Assembly: GCF_963675455.1 (NCBI RefSeq)
Contig: NZ_OY776217.1
Location: forward strand, 901,001-965,000
Source of the DNA: Emcibacter sp.
GTDB lineage: Bacteria; Pseudomonadota; Alphaproteobacteria; Sphingomonadales; Emcibacteraceae
Direction: 5' to 3'
Length of the DNA stretch: 64,000 nucleotides
Made by a program: the position numbers and the translations under genes
The notes under the pieces: generated by a model
Seen by the model: the letters and a program-made list of their open reading frames with translations, nothing else
What the model was told of the DNA's origin: nothing
The model's database searches: none
Shown: positions 32,655-41,498 of the stretch, piece by piece
Numbering within the stretch: the first letter of the stretch is position 1
Layout: each line of letters begins with the position of its first letter

Positions 32655-33581
32655 ATGAAAGAACAGCGGCTGATCAGCAGCTTTCTGGAGATGCTGGCCA
32701 CTGAGCGGGCCGCTTCCCGCAACACATTGCAGTCTTACGGCCGCGATCTGCAGCAGTTTCTGGAAAATACGCCGACTGTCTCGCTGCTGAAAATCGGTAG
32801 CGCCGAACTCCGGGACTATTTCTCCAGACTGGAAAAGCAGGGGCTGGCCGCCAGCACCGCGGCGCGCAAGCTGTCCTGCCTGCGGCAGTTTTTTAAATTC
32901 CTGCATGCGGAAGGATTACGCACCGACAATCCGACCCTGAACATGGAGTCGCCGCGACTTGGCCGTTCCCTGCCAAAACTTCTGTCGGAGCAGGAGGTCG
33001 ACCAGCTTCTGGAAACGGCCCGGCTCCAGGCAGAGGAAAAAGACGATATCAGATCGCTGCGACTGAAAGCGCTTGTGGAACTTCTCTATGCGTCCGGCCT
33101 CAGGGTCAGTGAACTGGTCGGCCTGCCGCTGGCGGCGCTGAGGAGCGGGCAGCCTTATCTGTATGTGCGGGGCAAAGGCGGCAAGGAGCGGCTGGTCCCG
33201 CTGTCCGGCCGTGCCCTGGCCGCATGCGCCGAGTATATAGACGCCCTGACGTCAGAGGACGAAAATTTCAAGAATAACAAATGGTTGTTCCCGTCACGCA
33301 GCAGTGAGGGGCATTTGACCCGGCACCGGTTTGCCCAGCTTCTGAAGGAACTGGGCGCAGAGGCCGGGATATTGCCGTCCAGGCTCAGCCCGCATGTGGT
33401 GCGCCACGCTTTTGCCACCCATCTGCTGGCCAACGGGGCTGATTTGCGGGCGGTGCAGAAAATGCTGGGACATTCCGATATCAGCACGACCCAGATCTAT
33501 ACCCATGTTCTGGAGGAAAGGATGAGAAGCCTGGTACAGCAGAAGCACCCCCTGGCCGGAAAGGGCAAGGGCAGTGAATAA
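32655..33581 (+). CDS. xerD: XerD-type tyrosine recombinase
   Basis: Site-specific recombinase that resolves chromosome dimers at dif with XerC. The 308 residues have the SAM-like N-terminal domain and the C-terminal catalytic domain with the conserved residues: Arg in ASGLRVSELVGL, Lys in GKGGKERLVP, His-x-x-Arg in HVVRHAFATHLL, His in LGHSDISTTQIYTHV and the nucleophile Tyr in QIYTHV. Intact. XerC could not be distinguished strictly from XerD by sequence alone; the neighbour pattern favours XerD. A short hairpin starts at its stop codon. Confidence 0.92.
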   Translation: MKEQRLISSFLEMLATERAASRNTLQSYGRDLQQFLENTPTVSLLKIGSAELRDYFSRLEKQGLAASTAARKLSCLRQFFKFLHAEGLRTDNPTLNMESPRLGRSLPKLLSEQEVDQLLETARLQAEEKDDIRSLRLKALVELLYASGLRVSELVGLPLAALRSGQPYLYVRGKGGKERLVPLSGRALAACAEYIDALTSEDENFKNNKWLFPSRSSEGHLTRHRFAQLLKELGAEAGILPSRLSPHVVRHAFATHLLANGADLRAVQKMLGHSDISTTQIYTHVLEERMRSLVQQKHPLAGKGKGSE

Positions 33582-33600
33582 GATAAGGAAAACCTTATCT
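33581..33600 (+). other. Hairpin at the xerD stop codon
   Basis: AGATAAGG-aaaa-CCTTATCT forms an 8-bp stem with a 4-nt loop, beginning at the last base of the xerD stop codon. No T-run follows, so it is not a canonical terminator; it may stabilise the xerD mRNA end or be weakly active with Rho. Confidence 0.5.
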
Positions 33601-33701
33601 GAAAGCGGTGCAGGGGCAGAAGGCCATTTTACCGTTTATTTTTCCTCAATCGGGGGGTATAAGGGCCTTCACTTGAAAATCTGTAGGAATAAATTCTGTC
33701 C

Positions 33702-34655
33702 ATGCTGACTTATCTGGATTTTGAAAAACCGATAGCGGAACTGGAAAGCCAGATCCGGGATATGAAAAACCTTGAGAGCGGGGATGAGCTGAATATCTCC
33801 GAGGAAGTCACTCGTCTGGAGACCAAACTGGACAAGCTGCTGCGGGAAACCTACAGCAGCCTTTCTCCCTGGCAGAAGATCAAGGTGGCCCGTCATCCGA
33901 ACCGGCCCCATTTTCCGGATTATATTTCCGCCATGATAACGGATTTCATGCCGCTGTCTGGCGACCGCAACTTTGCTGACGATGCGGCCATTACCGGCGG
34001 TCTCGGCCGGTTCAAGGGGCAGTCCGTGATGGTGATTGGCCATGAAAAGGGCAATGATACCCAGAGCCGGATCAAACATAATTTCGGCATGGCCAAACCG
34101 GAAGGTTACCGCAAGGCGATCCGCCTGTTTAAAATGGCCGAACAGTTTGATATTCCGGTGATCACCCTGGTCGATACGTCAGGCGCCTATCCCGGCGTCG
34201 GAGCCGAGGAACGCGGCCAGGCCGAAGCCATCGCCCGTTCGACCGAGGCCTGTCTGTCCCTGAAGGTGCCGCTGGTCAGTGTGATTGTCGGCGAAGGCGG
34301 CTCCGGCGGCGCCGTGGCGCTGGCGGCCGGCAACCGGATTCTGATGATGGAGCATGCGGTTTACAGTGTGATCAGCCCGGAAGGCTGCGCCTCGATCCTG
34401 TGGCGGACCAATGAAAAAGCCGAAGAAGCGGCCACAGCCCTGAAAATCACGGCCCAGGACCTGTTGAAGCTGAAGGTCATTGACGAGATCATTCCCGAGC
34501 CCGTCGGCGGCGCCCATCGGGATCACGGCAAAACCATCGACGCCCTGGGCAAAGGTATTGACCAGGCGCTGACCGACCTGTCTGCCCTGTCGGCGGACAA
34601 GCTGCGTGAATTGCGTCGGGAAAAATTCCTTAATATGGGGAATGTGGGACTTTAA
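33702..34655 (+). CDS. accA: Acetyl-CoA carboxylase carboxyltransferase subunit alpha (AccA)
   Basis: Transfers the carboxyl group from biotin to acetyl-CoA with AccD, the first committed step of fatty-acid synthesis. The 317 residues start with a coiled N-terminal segment (YLDFEKPIAELESQIRDMKNLE), then the crotonase-type domain with HPNRPHFPDYI, RKAIRLFKMAEQFDIPVITLVDTSGAYPGVGAEERGQAEAIA, VIVGEGGSGGAVALA and MMEHAVYSVISPEGCASILWR. It ends before a bidirectional terminator opposite secA. Confidence 0.96.
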   Translation: MLTYLDFEKPIAELESQIRDMKNLESGDELNISEEVTRLETKLDKLLRETYSSLSPWQKIKVARHPNRPHFPDYISAMITDFMPLSGDRNFADDAAITGGLGRFKGQSVMVIGHEKGNDTQSRIKHNFGMAKPEGYRKAIRLFKMAEQFDIPVITLVDTSGAYPGVGAEERGQAEAIARSTEACLSLKVPLVSVIVGEGGSGGAVALAAGNRILMMEHAVYSVISPEGCASILWRTNEKAEEAATALKITAQDLLKLKVIDEIIPEPVGGAHRDHGKTIDALGKGIDQALTDLSALSADKLRELRREKFLNMGNVGL

Positions 34656-34676
34656 AAAGTATCTGCACCAGAAAAG

Positions 34677-34705
34677 AAAAAGCGCCGAAATTCGGCGCTT
34701 TTTTT
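34677..34705. terminator. Bidirectional terminator between accA and secA
   Basis: Inverted repeat AAAAAGCGCCGAA with TTCGGCGCTTTTT (34677-34689 and 34691-34703) has a T-run to 34705 on the plus strand and a matching A-run on the other side. It ends both accA and secA. Confidence 0.9.
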
Positions 34706-34721
34706 GTGTGTATGAAATTAT

Positions 34722-37472
34722 CTAGATCGTTCCGTGGCAATGTTTGTATTTCTTGCCGGACCCGCAGGGACAGGGATCATTGCGGCCGACTTTAGGGACG
34801 ATCTTGCCGTGGCAGTTTTTGTATTTTTCGCCTGATCCACAGGGGCAGGGCGCATTGCGCGGCGTACCGCCCCAGGTTTTCGGGTCACGGGGGTTGATGC
34901 CGCCGCTGTAGGCGTCATTTTCGCCAGTGGTGGCATCAATGTGACTGGTCTGCAGGTCGTCAAGTTCCGGTTCGGGCAGATCAGGCACCGGGGCTTCCCG
35001 CTGGATCTGGATATGGGACATGAGCATCACCACATTTTCGCGGGTCTGGCTCAGCATGCTTTCAAACATGCCGAAAGCTTCGGTTTTATATTCGTTGAGC
35101 GGATCACGCTGGCCATAGGCCCTGAGCTGTATGACCTGACGCAGATGGTCAAGCTGGGCCAGATGTTCTTTCCAGTGACTGTCAATGCTTTGCAGCAGGA
35201 TCTGTTTTTCCACCTGCTTCATGATGTCGGAGCCGATTTCAGTGGCCCGGTCTTCCATGAATTTGTCGGCTGTCTCGATCAGGCGATTCTCGAAAGCCTG
35301 GGCGTCAATACCTTCTTCTTTGGCCCAGTCTTCCACATCGAAATCACGGCCAAACAGGCGCAGCAATTCGACCGACAGGCCGCTTGTATCCCATTCCTCG
35401 GGGTAGGCCCGGGCCGGGATATGGGCAGCGACCAGGTCCTCGACCGTTTCATGGCGCATGTCCTCGACGGTTTCGCTGACTTCCTCGGCGGTCATCACTT
35501 CCTTGCGCTGCTCATAGATGGCCTTGCGCTGGTCGTTCATCACATCGTCAAATTTCAGCAGGTTTTTGCGGATCTCATAGTTGCGGGCTTCCACTTTCTG
35601 CTGGGCTTTTTCGATGGCCCGGTTGATCCAGGGGTGAATGATGGATTCGCCCTCCTCCAGACCGAATTTCTGCATCAGGCTGTCCATGCGCTCACCACCG
35701 AAGATACGCATCAGGTCGTCTTCCATGCTGAGGAAGAAACGGGACTGACCCGGGTCGCCCTGACGGCCGGAGCGGCCGCGCAGCTGGTTGTCGATGCGGC
35801 GGCTTTCATGCCGTTCGGTGCCGATCACGCACAGACCGCCGGCTTCCAGGACAATGTCCCTGTCCCGGGCGATTTCCGCAGAGATTTTCTCGGCCGCTTT
35901 GGCGCGGGCGCTTTCCTCGATGTCGGAGACTTCTTCCTGCAGGCGCATTTCCAGGTTGCCGCCGAGCTGGATGTCGGTGCCGCGTCCGGCCATGTTGGTG
36001 GCGATGGTGACGGTGCCCGGCCGGCCGGCCTGGGCCACGATATAGGCTTCCTGTTCGTGGAATTTGGCATTCAGCACATTGTGTTTGATCTTGCGCTTTT
36101 TCAGCAGGTCGGCGAGATATTCAGACTTCTCGATGCTGACGGTGCCGACAAGCACCGGCTGCTGACGCTTGTGACAGTCTTCGATGACGTCGATGATGGC
36201 GTTATATTTTTCGGCAGCGGTCCGGTAAACCTCGTCATCCTCGTCTTTACGGGCGACCGGCACATGGGTCGGCATTTCGACCACTTCCAGGCCGTAGATA
36301 TCGGCAAATTCAGACGCTTCGGTGGCGGCGGTACCGGTCATGCCGGCCAGTTTCTCGTAAAGGCGGAAATAATTCTGGAAAGTCACCGAGGCCAGGGTCT
36401 GGTTTTCGGTTTTGATATCCACGCCTTCCTTGGCTTCCAGGGCCTGATGCAGGCCATCCGAATAGCGCCGGCCTTCCATCATGCGACCGGTGAATTCGTC
36501 AATGATCACGACCTGGCCGTCCTTGACGATATAATCCTTTTCCGCCTGGAACAGCTTGTGCGCCTTCAGCGCCTGGTTGACATGGTGAACCACGGCCACA
36601 TTGCCGTAATCATACATGCCGCCTTCGATCAGGCCGGCGTCCTGGAGGATCTGTTCCAGATGTTCCATGCCCTCTTCGGTGAGGCTGATGTTATTGGATT
36701 TTTCGTCAAGCTCGTAATCCTCGTCATTGAGGCTCGGGATCAGCTTGTTAATGGACACATAAAGTTCGGATTTATCCTCGGTCGGGCCGGAAATGATCAG
36801 CGGAGTCCGGGCCTCGTCAATAAGGATACTGTCGACCTCGTCAACAATGGCATAGGCGGGGTCGCGCTGGACCATGGCGTCCGGATGGAATTTCATATTG
36901 TCGCGCAGATAATCAAAACCCAGCTCGTTGTTGGTGGCATAGGTGATATCGGCCTGATAGGCGGCCTTGCGGGACATTTCATCAATGGCGGGAATGATGC
37001 AGCCGACGCTGAGGCCGAGGAATTCATAGACCTTGCCCATCCACTGGCTGTCGCGCTGGGCGAGATAGTCGTTGACGGTGACCACATGCACACCCTTGCC
37101 GGGCAGCGCATTGAGGTAGGCGGCAAGTGTAGCGACAAGGGTTTTACCCTCACCGGTTTTCATTTCGGCAATCCTGCCTTCGTGCAGGACGATACCGCCG
37201 ATCAGCTGAACATCATAATGACGCAGGCCGAGGGTTCGTTTTGCGGCTTCCCGGACGACGGCGAAAGCTTCATTCAGCAGGCTGTCGAGAGTTGCGCCTT
37301 CTTCAAGGCGGGCCCGGAATTCCGCTGTCTTGGCGCGCAATTCCTCATCACTTAAGGCGCTGATGTTTTCTTCAAGGGCGTTGATGGCCTCGATGCGCGG
37401 ATTCAGACTCTTGACATAACGCTCATTGGAAGACCCGAAAACTTTTCTGGCAAGCTTGCCCATTCCCAACAT
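34722..37472 (-). CDS. secA: SecA preprotein translocase ATPase with two SEC-C motifs
   Basis: ATP-driven motor that pushes preproteins through SecYEG. The 916 residues have Walker A MKTGEGKTLVATL (about 101-113), DEVDSILIDEARTPLIISGP (Walker B), TNMAGRGTDIQLGG, GRSGRQGDPGQSRFFLSMEDDLMRIFGG and the helical wing. The last 45 residues hold two zinc-binding SEC-C motifs, each C-x-C-x8-C-H (PCPCGSGEKYKNCH and PCPCGSGKKYKHCH), where one is usual; SecB and lipids bind this tail. It is expressed leftward from the 225-bp gap shared with argJ. Confidence 0.97.
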   Translation of the reverse strand: MLGMGKLARKVFGSSNERYVKSLNPRIEAINALEENISALSDEELRAKTAEFRARLEEGATLDSLLNEAFAVVREAAKRTLGLRHYDVQLIGGIVLHEGRIAEMKTGEGKTLVATLAAYLNALPGKGVHVVTVNDYLAQRDSQWMGKVYEFLGLSVGCIIPAIDEMSRKAAYQADITYATNNELGFDYLRDNMKFHPDAMVQRDPAYAIVDEVDSILIDEARTPLIISGPTEDKSELYVSINKLIPSLNDEDYELDEKSNNISLTEEGMEHLEQILQDAGLIEGGMYDYGNVAVVHHVNQALKAHKLFQAEKDYIVKDGQVVIIDEFTGRMMEGRRYSDGLHQALEAKEGVDIKTENQTLASVTFQNYFRLYEKLAGMTGTAATEASEFADIYGLEVVEMPTHVPVARKDEDDEVYRTAAEKYNAIIDVIEDCHKRQQPVLVGTVSIEKSEYLADLLKKRKIKHNVLNAKFHEQEAYIVAQAGRPGTVTIATNMAGRGTDIQLGGNLEMRLQEEVSDIEESARAKAAEKISAEIARDRDIVLEAGGLCVIGTERHESRRIDNQLRGRSGRQGDPGQSRFFLSMEDDLMRIFGGERMDSLMQKFGLEEGESIIHPWINRAIEKAQQKVEARNYEIRKNLLKFDDVMNDQRKAIYEQRKEVMTAEEVSETVEDMRHETVEDLVAAHIPARAYPEEWDTSGLSVELLRLFGRDFDVEDWAKEEGIDAQAFENRLIETADKFMEDRATEIGSDIMKQVEKQILLQSIDSHWKEHLAQLDHLRQVIQLRAYGQRDPLNEYKTEAFGMFESMLSQTRENVVMLMSHIQIQREAPVPDLPEPELDDLQTSHIDATTGENDAYSGGINPRDPKTWGGTPRNAPCPCGSGEKYKNCHGKIVPKVGRNDPCPCGSGKKYKHCHGTI

Positions 37473-37697
37473 AGTTTAATTCCTTGCGGCCCCTGTGGTG
37501 CAATCCCCGCCGGCCTTTTTATACATTCAGACGTTTAGCACAGATAAGTCGGTGCAGGTGCGCTGTCAATGACTCATCCGTCTAATTGACCCGAAAACCG
37601 GCAGAATTTTGCATATTCTGCTATCTGCTTTTCTTCAGTTGTTTTATAAAGTCGCCTATAACATGAAAAATGTGACCAATTGTTTAAGGCTGGAAAG

Positions 37698-38939
37698 ATG
37701 GCTAAAGAATATAAGAAATCTCCCCTCGCACCGGAATTTTTCCCGGAGATGCCGGTCATAGAGGGTGTTGAACTGGGCACTGCCTCCACAGAACTGAAAT
37801 ACAAGGGGCGGGACGACCTGCTCCTGGTGCGCTTTCCGGAAGGCGCTGCCGTGGCGGGGGTCTTTACCAAGTCCAAAACCCGCTCGGCTCCGGTGGACTG
37901 GTGCCGGACGTGCTTGGCGGCCGGGAAACCGGCCCGGGTGCTGCTGGTCAATGCGGGCAATGCCAACGCCTTTACCGGCCGGGCCGGGGATGACGCCATG
38001 CAGAAATGTATTGAAACGGCGGCCGGGGTTACCGGGGCAGATAATGACCAGATCTATGTGTCCTCCACCGGCGTGATCGGCGAAGTGTTGCCGGCGGACA
38101 GGATGTTGACCCATATCGAGGCGGCGGCGAAAAGTGACGTGAGCTGGGAACAGGCGGCGAACGCCATCCGCACCACGGACACCTTTGCCAAGGGCGCAAC
38201 CCGGCATGCGGTCATCGATGGCCGTGAATGTGTTCTCAATGGCATCGTCAAGGGCAGCGGCATGATTGCGCCGGATATGGCCACCATGCTGGGCTATGTC
38301 TTTACCGATGCGGATATTACGTCTCCTGTTTTACAGCAGATACTCAGTGAAACGGTGGGACCGTCCTTTAACAGCATCACGGTGGATAGCGATACCTCCA
38401 CTTCTGACACGCTATTGGCCTTTGCCAGCGGCAAAAGCGGCGCCGGTGCCGAAATTTCCGATCCCGCCGATCCGCGTCTGGCTGATTTCCGGGTGGCTTT
38501 CCAGGACCTGATGACCGATCTTGCGCACCAGGTGGTGCGGGACGGCGAAGGCGCGACAAAATTCATCAAAATTACCGTGGAGGGGGCCGAAGACGACCGC
38601 GCCGCCAAGGTGATTGCGCTTTCCATCGCCAATTCACCGCTGGTCAAGACCGCCATTGCCGGGGAAGACGCCAACTGGGGCCGGATTGTCATGGCCGTGG
38701 GAAAGGCTGGCGAAGCGGCGGACCGGGACCGGTTGATCATTGAAATCGGCGGCCAGCGCCTGACCGAAGCGGGTATGGCCTCGAAAAACTATGACGAGGA
38801 CGCCTGTACGGCTCATCTGAAAGGCCGGGACATCGACATCTTTGTGGATGCGGGGGTCGGCGGTCCGGGCAAGGCCACTGTCTGGACCTGTGATCTGACC
38901 CACGGCTATATTGATATTAATGCGGATTATCGGAGTTAG
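37698..38939 (+). CDS. argJ: ArgJ bifunctional ornithine acetyltransferase / N-acetylglutamate synthase
   Basis: Makes ornithine from N-acetylornithine and recycles the acetyl group, or acetylates glutamate directly. The protein (413 residues from the chosen ATG; GGAAAG upstream) has the autocatalytic cleavage region KGSGMIAPDMATMLGYVFTDA with the conserved Thr in MATML, and a C-terminal NWGRIVMAVGKAG. An upstream ATG at 37680 would add MFKAGK. It is divergent to secA with 225 bp of intergenic DNA between, carrying the promoters of both; no strong operator was seen there. Confidence 0.95.
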   Translation: MAKEYKKSPLAPEFFPEMPVIEGVELGTASTELKYKGRDDLLLVRFPEGAAVAGVFTKSKTRSAPVDWCRTCLAAGKPARVLLVNAGNANAFTGRAGDDAMQKCIETAAGVTGADNDQIYVSSTGVIGEVLPADRMLTHIEAAAKSDVSWEQAANAIRTTDTFAKGATRHAVIDGRECVLNGIVKGSGMIAPDMATMLGYVFTDADITSPVLQQILSETVGPSFNSITVDSDTSTSDTLLAFASGKSGAGAEISDPADPRLADFRVAFQDLMTDLAHQVVRDGEGATKFIKITVEGAEDDRAAKVIALSIANSPLVKTAIAGEDANWGRIVMAVGKAGEAADRDRLIIEIGGQRLTEAGMASKNYDEDACTAHLKGRDIDIFVDAGVGGPGKATVWTCDLTHGYIDINADYRS

Positions 38940-38942
38940 GCG

Positions 38943-39488
38943 ATGATCCGAACCATCGAAACGGAAAGACTGACCCTCCGGCCCTTTGAACCGGCAGATG
39001 CCGTCCAGATGTCGGCCATCTTTTCGGACTGGGAAGTGACCCGCTGGCTCAGCACCAATGTGCCTTTTCCTTTCTCCGAACAGGACGGGCTGGACATGAT
39101 CCGGGCCCGCGACAAGGACTGGGCGGCCGGTAACGGGGCTTCTTACGGGGCCTTTGACCGGGAGACCGGCGAACAGGTTGGCGGCGTCAGGGTCTTTTCC
39201 TTCGACGAGGTATCCGAGGTGGGCTACTGGCTCGCCCGTTCCGCCTGGGGCAAGGGCTTTGGCACTGAACTTCTCAGGGCGGTGGTAGCGGGCTGTTTCA
39301 CTCATTCCCCGATCCGGGAGATTGTCGCCCAGACCTCGGCTGATAACAAAGGGTCGCAGCGGATTCTGGAAAAAGCGGGCTTTATATTTGAGGGACAAAC
39401 GCCTGAAGAATTCGCCCGCTGCGGTCACGAGCACGGTTGCGGGGAATTTTTCCGGCTCAAGAAAGAAGACTGGCAAAAGAATGGCTGA
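38943..39488 (+). CDS. GNAT-family N-acetyltransferase (RimJ/RimL-like)
   Basis: A 181-residue GNAT protein beginning ETERLTLRPFEPADAVQMSAIFSDWEVTRWL (the RimJ/RimL/Acetyltransf_3 pattern), with the acetyl-CoA binding region YWLARSAWGKGFGTELLRAVV (Q/R-x-x-G-x-G/A form) and NKGSQRILEKAGFIFEG. Substrate unknown: ribosomal protein N-termini, antibiotics and metabolites are all possible in this branch. The ATG lies 3 nt after the argJ stop and the stop overlaps the next gene by 8 nt, so argJ, this gene and mutT form one unit. Confidence 0.85.
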   Translation: MIRTIETERLTLRPFEPADAVQMSAIFSDWEVTRWLSTNVPFPFSEQDGLDMIRARDKDWAAGNGASYGAFDRETGEQVGGVRVFSFDEVSEVGYWLARSAWGKGFGTELLRAVVAGCFTHSPIREIVAQTSADNKGSQRILEKAGFIFEGQTPEEFARCGHEHGCGEFFRLKKEDWQKNG

Positions 39489-39930
39489 AGAAAAACTCTG
39501 TCCCGATATCCCGAACCGCCCCGAAGGCCCCCTGCCCGTCATCACCGTGGCGGCGGTGATCATGGTCGATATTGACGGCCGTATTTTGCTGGCCCAGCGG
39601 CCGGAAGGCAAAAGCATGGCCGGCCTGTGGGAATTTCCCGGCGGCAAGCTGGAAGGCGGCGAAACCCCGGAACGGGCCCTGATCCGGGAATTGAAGGAAG
39701 AGCTGAATATCGATATTACCGAGGCCTGTCTCGCTCCTTTCACCTTTGCTTCACATAGTTATGAGAAATTCCATCTGCTGATGCCCTGTTTCCTGTGCCG
39801 TCGTTGGGACGGCATTGTCCAGGGGCTGGAGGGACAGGCGCTGAAATGGGTCAGGATCAATGAGCTCCGGGACTATCCCATGCCGCCGGCGGACGAACCG
39901 CTGATCGCCATGATCCGGGATTTCCTGTAA
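39481..39930 (+). CDS. mutT: MutT-type 8-oxo-dGTP diphosphatase (Nudix)
   Basis: Sanitises oxidised dGTP. From MAEEKLCPD it is 149 residues with the Nudix box GGKLEGGETPERALIRELKEEL (about 48-69), preceded by VAAVIMVDIDGRILLAQRPEGKSMAGLWEFPGG, as in MutT. The open frame runs upstream to 39322 inside the GNAT gene and was not used. The short length fits MutT proper. Alphaproteobacteria often have mutT after argJ, which supports the assignment. Confidence 0.92.
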   Translation: MAEEKLCPDIPNRPEGPLPVITVAAVIMVDIDGRILLAQRPEGKSMAGLWEFPGGKLEGGETPERALIRELKEELNIDITEACLAPFTFASHSYEKFHLLMPCFLCRRWDGIVQGLEGQALKWVRINELRDYPMPPADEPLIAMIRDFL

Positions 39931-39954
39931 AAATAATAATCCGGGGATACAATA

Positions 39955-40464
39955 ATGTCTGAGACAACTTATCTGGTGCATCTGGTCTGTGGCTCCACCG
40001 GGGCCGGCAAGACCACCCATGCGCTGAAGCTGTCGGAAGAGCTGGGCGCCATTCATTTCCCCATTGATGAATGGATGACGACCCTGTTCTGGATGGACAG
40101 CCCGGAACCCATTCGCCACGACTGGGCCATGGAACGGATAGACCGCTGCGAAAGCCAGATCTGGATCCTGGTCCGGCGTCTGGCGGAAAAGGGAATAGCT
40201 GTGGTTCTGGATCTGGGGTTTACCCGGCGCGATCACCGGCGGAAAATCGCCGAACTGGCCGCGGAAGCCGGATTTCCCCTGCGGCTTCATTTTATCGATG
40301 TGCCGGCCGGTGAACGCTGGAGGCGGGTCGAGAAGCGCAATGCGGAAAAGGGTGAAACCTTCGCCATGGAAGTGGACCGGGAGATGTTTGATTTTATGGA
40401 AGGCATCTGGGAAGCACCCCATGAGGCTGAGATGACGGCCCTGAACGGCGTGCGAGTAAGTTAA
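39955..40464 (+). CDS. P-loop kinase-like ATPase (AAA_33 family)
   Basis: A 169-residue soluble P-loop protein: YLVHLVCGSTGAGKTTHALKLSEELGAIHFPIDEWMTTLF, where GSTGAGKTT (about 13-21) binds nucleotide and IDEW acts like the second acidic position. It goes on with VVLDLGFTRRDHRRKIAELA and the R-x4-RN lid, RVEKRNAEKGETFAMEVDREMFDFM. It resembles chloramphenicol-phosphotransferase/zeta-toxin/AAA_33 kinases, which phosphorylate small molecules. The substrate is unknown. It follows mutT by 24 nt and is the last ordinary-composition gene before the AT-rich islet. Confidence 0.8.
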   Translation: MSETTYLVHLVCGSTGAGKTTHALKLSEELGAIHFPIDEWMTTLFWMDSPEPIRHDWAMERIDRCESQIWILVRRLAEKGIAVVLDLGFTRRDHRRKIAELAAEAGFPLRLHFIDVPAGERWRRVEKRNAEKGETFAMEVDREMFDFMEGIWEAPHEAEMTALNGVRVS

Positions 40465-40573
40465 TCCCTTTATTGCCTCAATTTTTCTTTGAGCTGGTTA
40501 TGCGCGGCAACAAGGCTATTGCTGGAAACTATGTATAAGGATATTATTTTCTACTATAGGTGGAGAATCGAAA

Positions 40574-41344
40574 ATGTATCTTATGTATGTAGATGAGAGT
40601 GGTGATCCGGGTCACAACGTCAATATCACTAAGTATTTCATACTATCTTCGATAGTTGTCCACGAGCAGGACTGGCAGCTTTTTATTGATAGACTAGTTC
40701 AATTTAGGAGGGTGTTGCGAGACTCTTATGGTTTGCCATTAAGGGCAGAAATCCATGCTGTGGAGTACTTAAGAAAACAAGTTTTTAATATTCCAAAGTA
40801 TGAACGGTTAGCTCTGATGCGCAATTTTATTGATGAGCTTGCCAAAATGCCTATAGCAATTACTAGCGTTGTTATAAACAAACAAGAGTTTCTGCGAAGG
40901 CGGATGTTTGCTGAAGGGGATGATATTTTTATTACTGCATGGAAATATCTTTTTCAGCGATTTGAAAATACGCTTGGTTGGGGGAATTTTCCAAGAAGCC
41001 AGACAAGCGACAAGGGCATTGCGATTACTGATAACACCGATGGTGGGAAATTGATAAAACTTGTTCGGAAAATGTCTGTCTACAATCCTGTTCCTAATGT
41101 GGGTGGCAGAGGCTTTCGCCCGCTTCCCATACAAAGGGTAATCGAAGATCCCCACTTTAAAGACTCCGTTATGAGTCTGCCTATTCAGGCTTGTGATGTT
41201 TGTGCTTATTTCTTAATGCAGTACTATAACCCAAACAAGTATGTGAAATCCAAAGGGGCAGATAAATACTATTTCAGATTGGCGCCGGTCTTGAACAACA
41301 ATGCATCAAGAACTAATAAATTTGGAATTGTGGAATACCCGTAA
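40574..41344 (+). CDS. DUF3800 domain protein in an AT-rich islet
   Basis: A 256-residue protein starting MYLMYVDESGDPGHNVNITKYFILSSIVV, the DUF3800 signature (D-E-S-G-D plus the second acidic region LRAEIHAVEYL, then ITDNTDGG and IQACDVCAYFL), a family with an RNase H-like fold often carried on mobile or defence islands. A GGTGGAG lies 8 nt before the ATG. Base composition is unlike neighbours: 40921-40980 has 18 G+C in 60 against 38 in 60 at 39241-39300. It has AGT-, TTA- and ATA-rich codon use. The gene is intact. A defence role is possible but unproven, and there is no partner gene beside it. Confidence 0.8.
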   Translation: MYLMYVDESGDPGHNVNITKYFILSSIVVHEQDWQLFIDRLVQFRRVLRDSYGLPLRAEIHAVEYLRKQVFNIPKYERLALMRNFIDELAKMPIAITSVVINKQEFLRRRMFAEGDDIFITAWKYLFQRFENTLGWGNFPRSQTSDKGIAITDNTDGGKLIKLVRKMSVYNPVPNVGGRGFRPLPIQRVIEDPHFKDSVMSLPIQACDVCAYFLMQYYNPNKYVKSKGADKYYFRLAPVLNNNASRTNKFGIVEYP

Positions 41345-41498
41345 ATAAATAGGGGAGGACCGAAGTCCTCCCGGGGCAATCCTACTACTAGGTTGTGCCT
41401 AGGTTCAGATTACATGTAATGTATATCATAAATTCCCATAAGAATCAATAAGTTATTCAATTTCAGTTGAATTCAAAAAATAGAGTCTAGTCAAAGAC
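41345..41498. other. AT-rich gene-free flank of the DUF3800 gene
   Basis: A 154-bp stretch of low G+C. It contains a G+C-rich hairpin just after the stop (GGGAGGAC-cgaa-GTCCTCCC, about 41354-41373, no clear T-run) and a 12-bp palindrome ATTACATGTAAT (41409-41420). No gene or recognisable repeat border was seen; ordinary composition resumes at about 41499. Confidence 0.5.

Noticed and set aside
34941..37355. 804-residue open frame on the plus strand opposite secA
   Set aside because: It is a shadow frame of secA: no start signal, composition typical of reverse complement of a high-G+C gene, and no domain.
41409..41420. ATTACATGTAAT palindrome, with a shorter TTACATGTAA also near 15563 upstream of rho
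   Set aside because: Short AT-rich palindromes occur by chance and the two contexts are unrelated.
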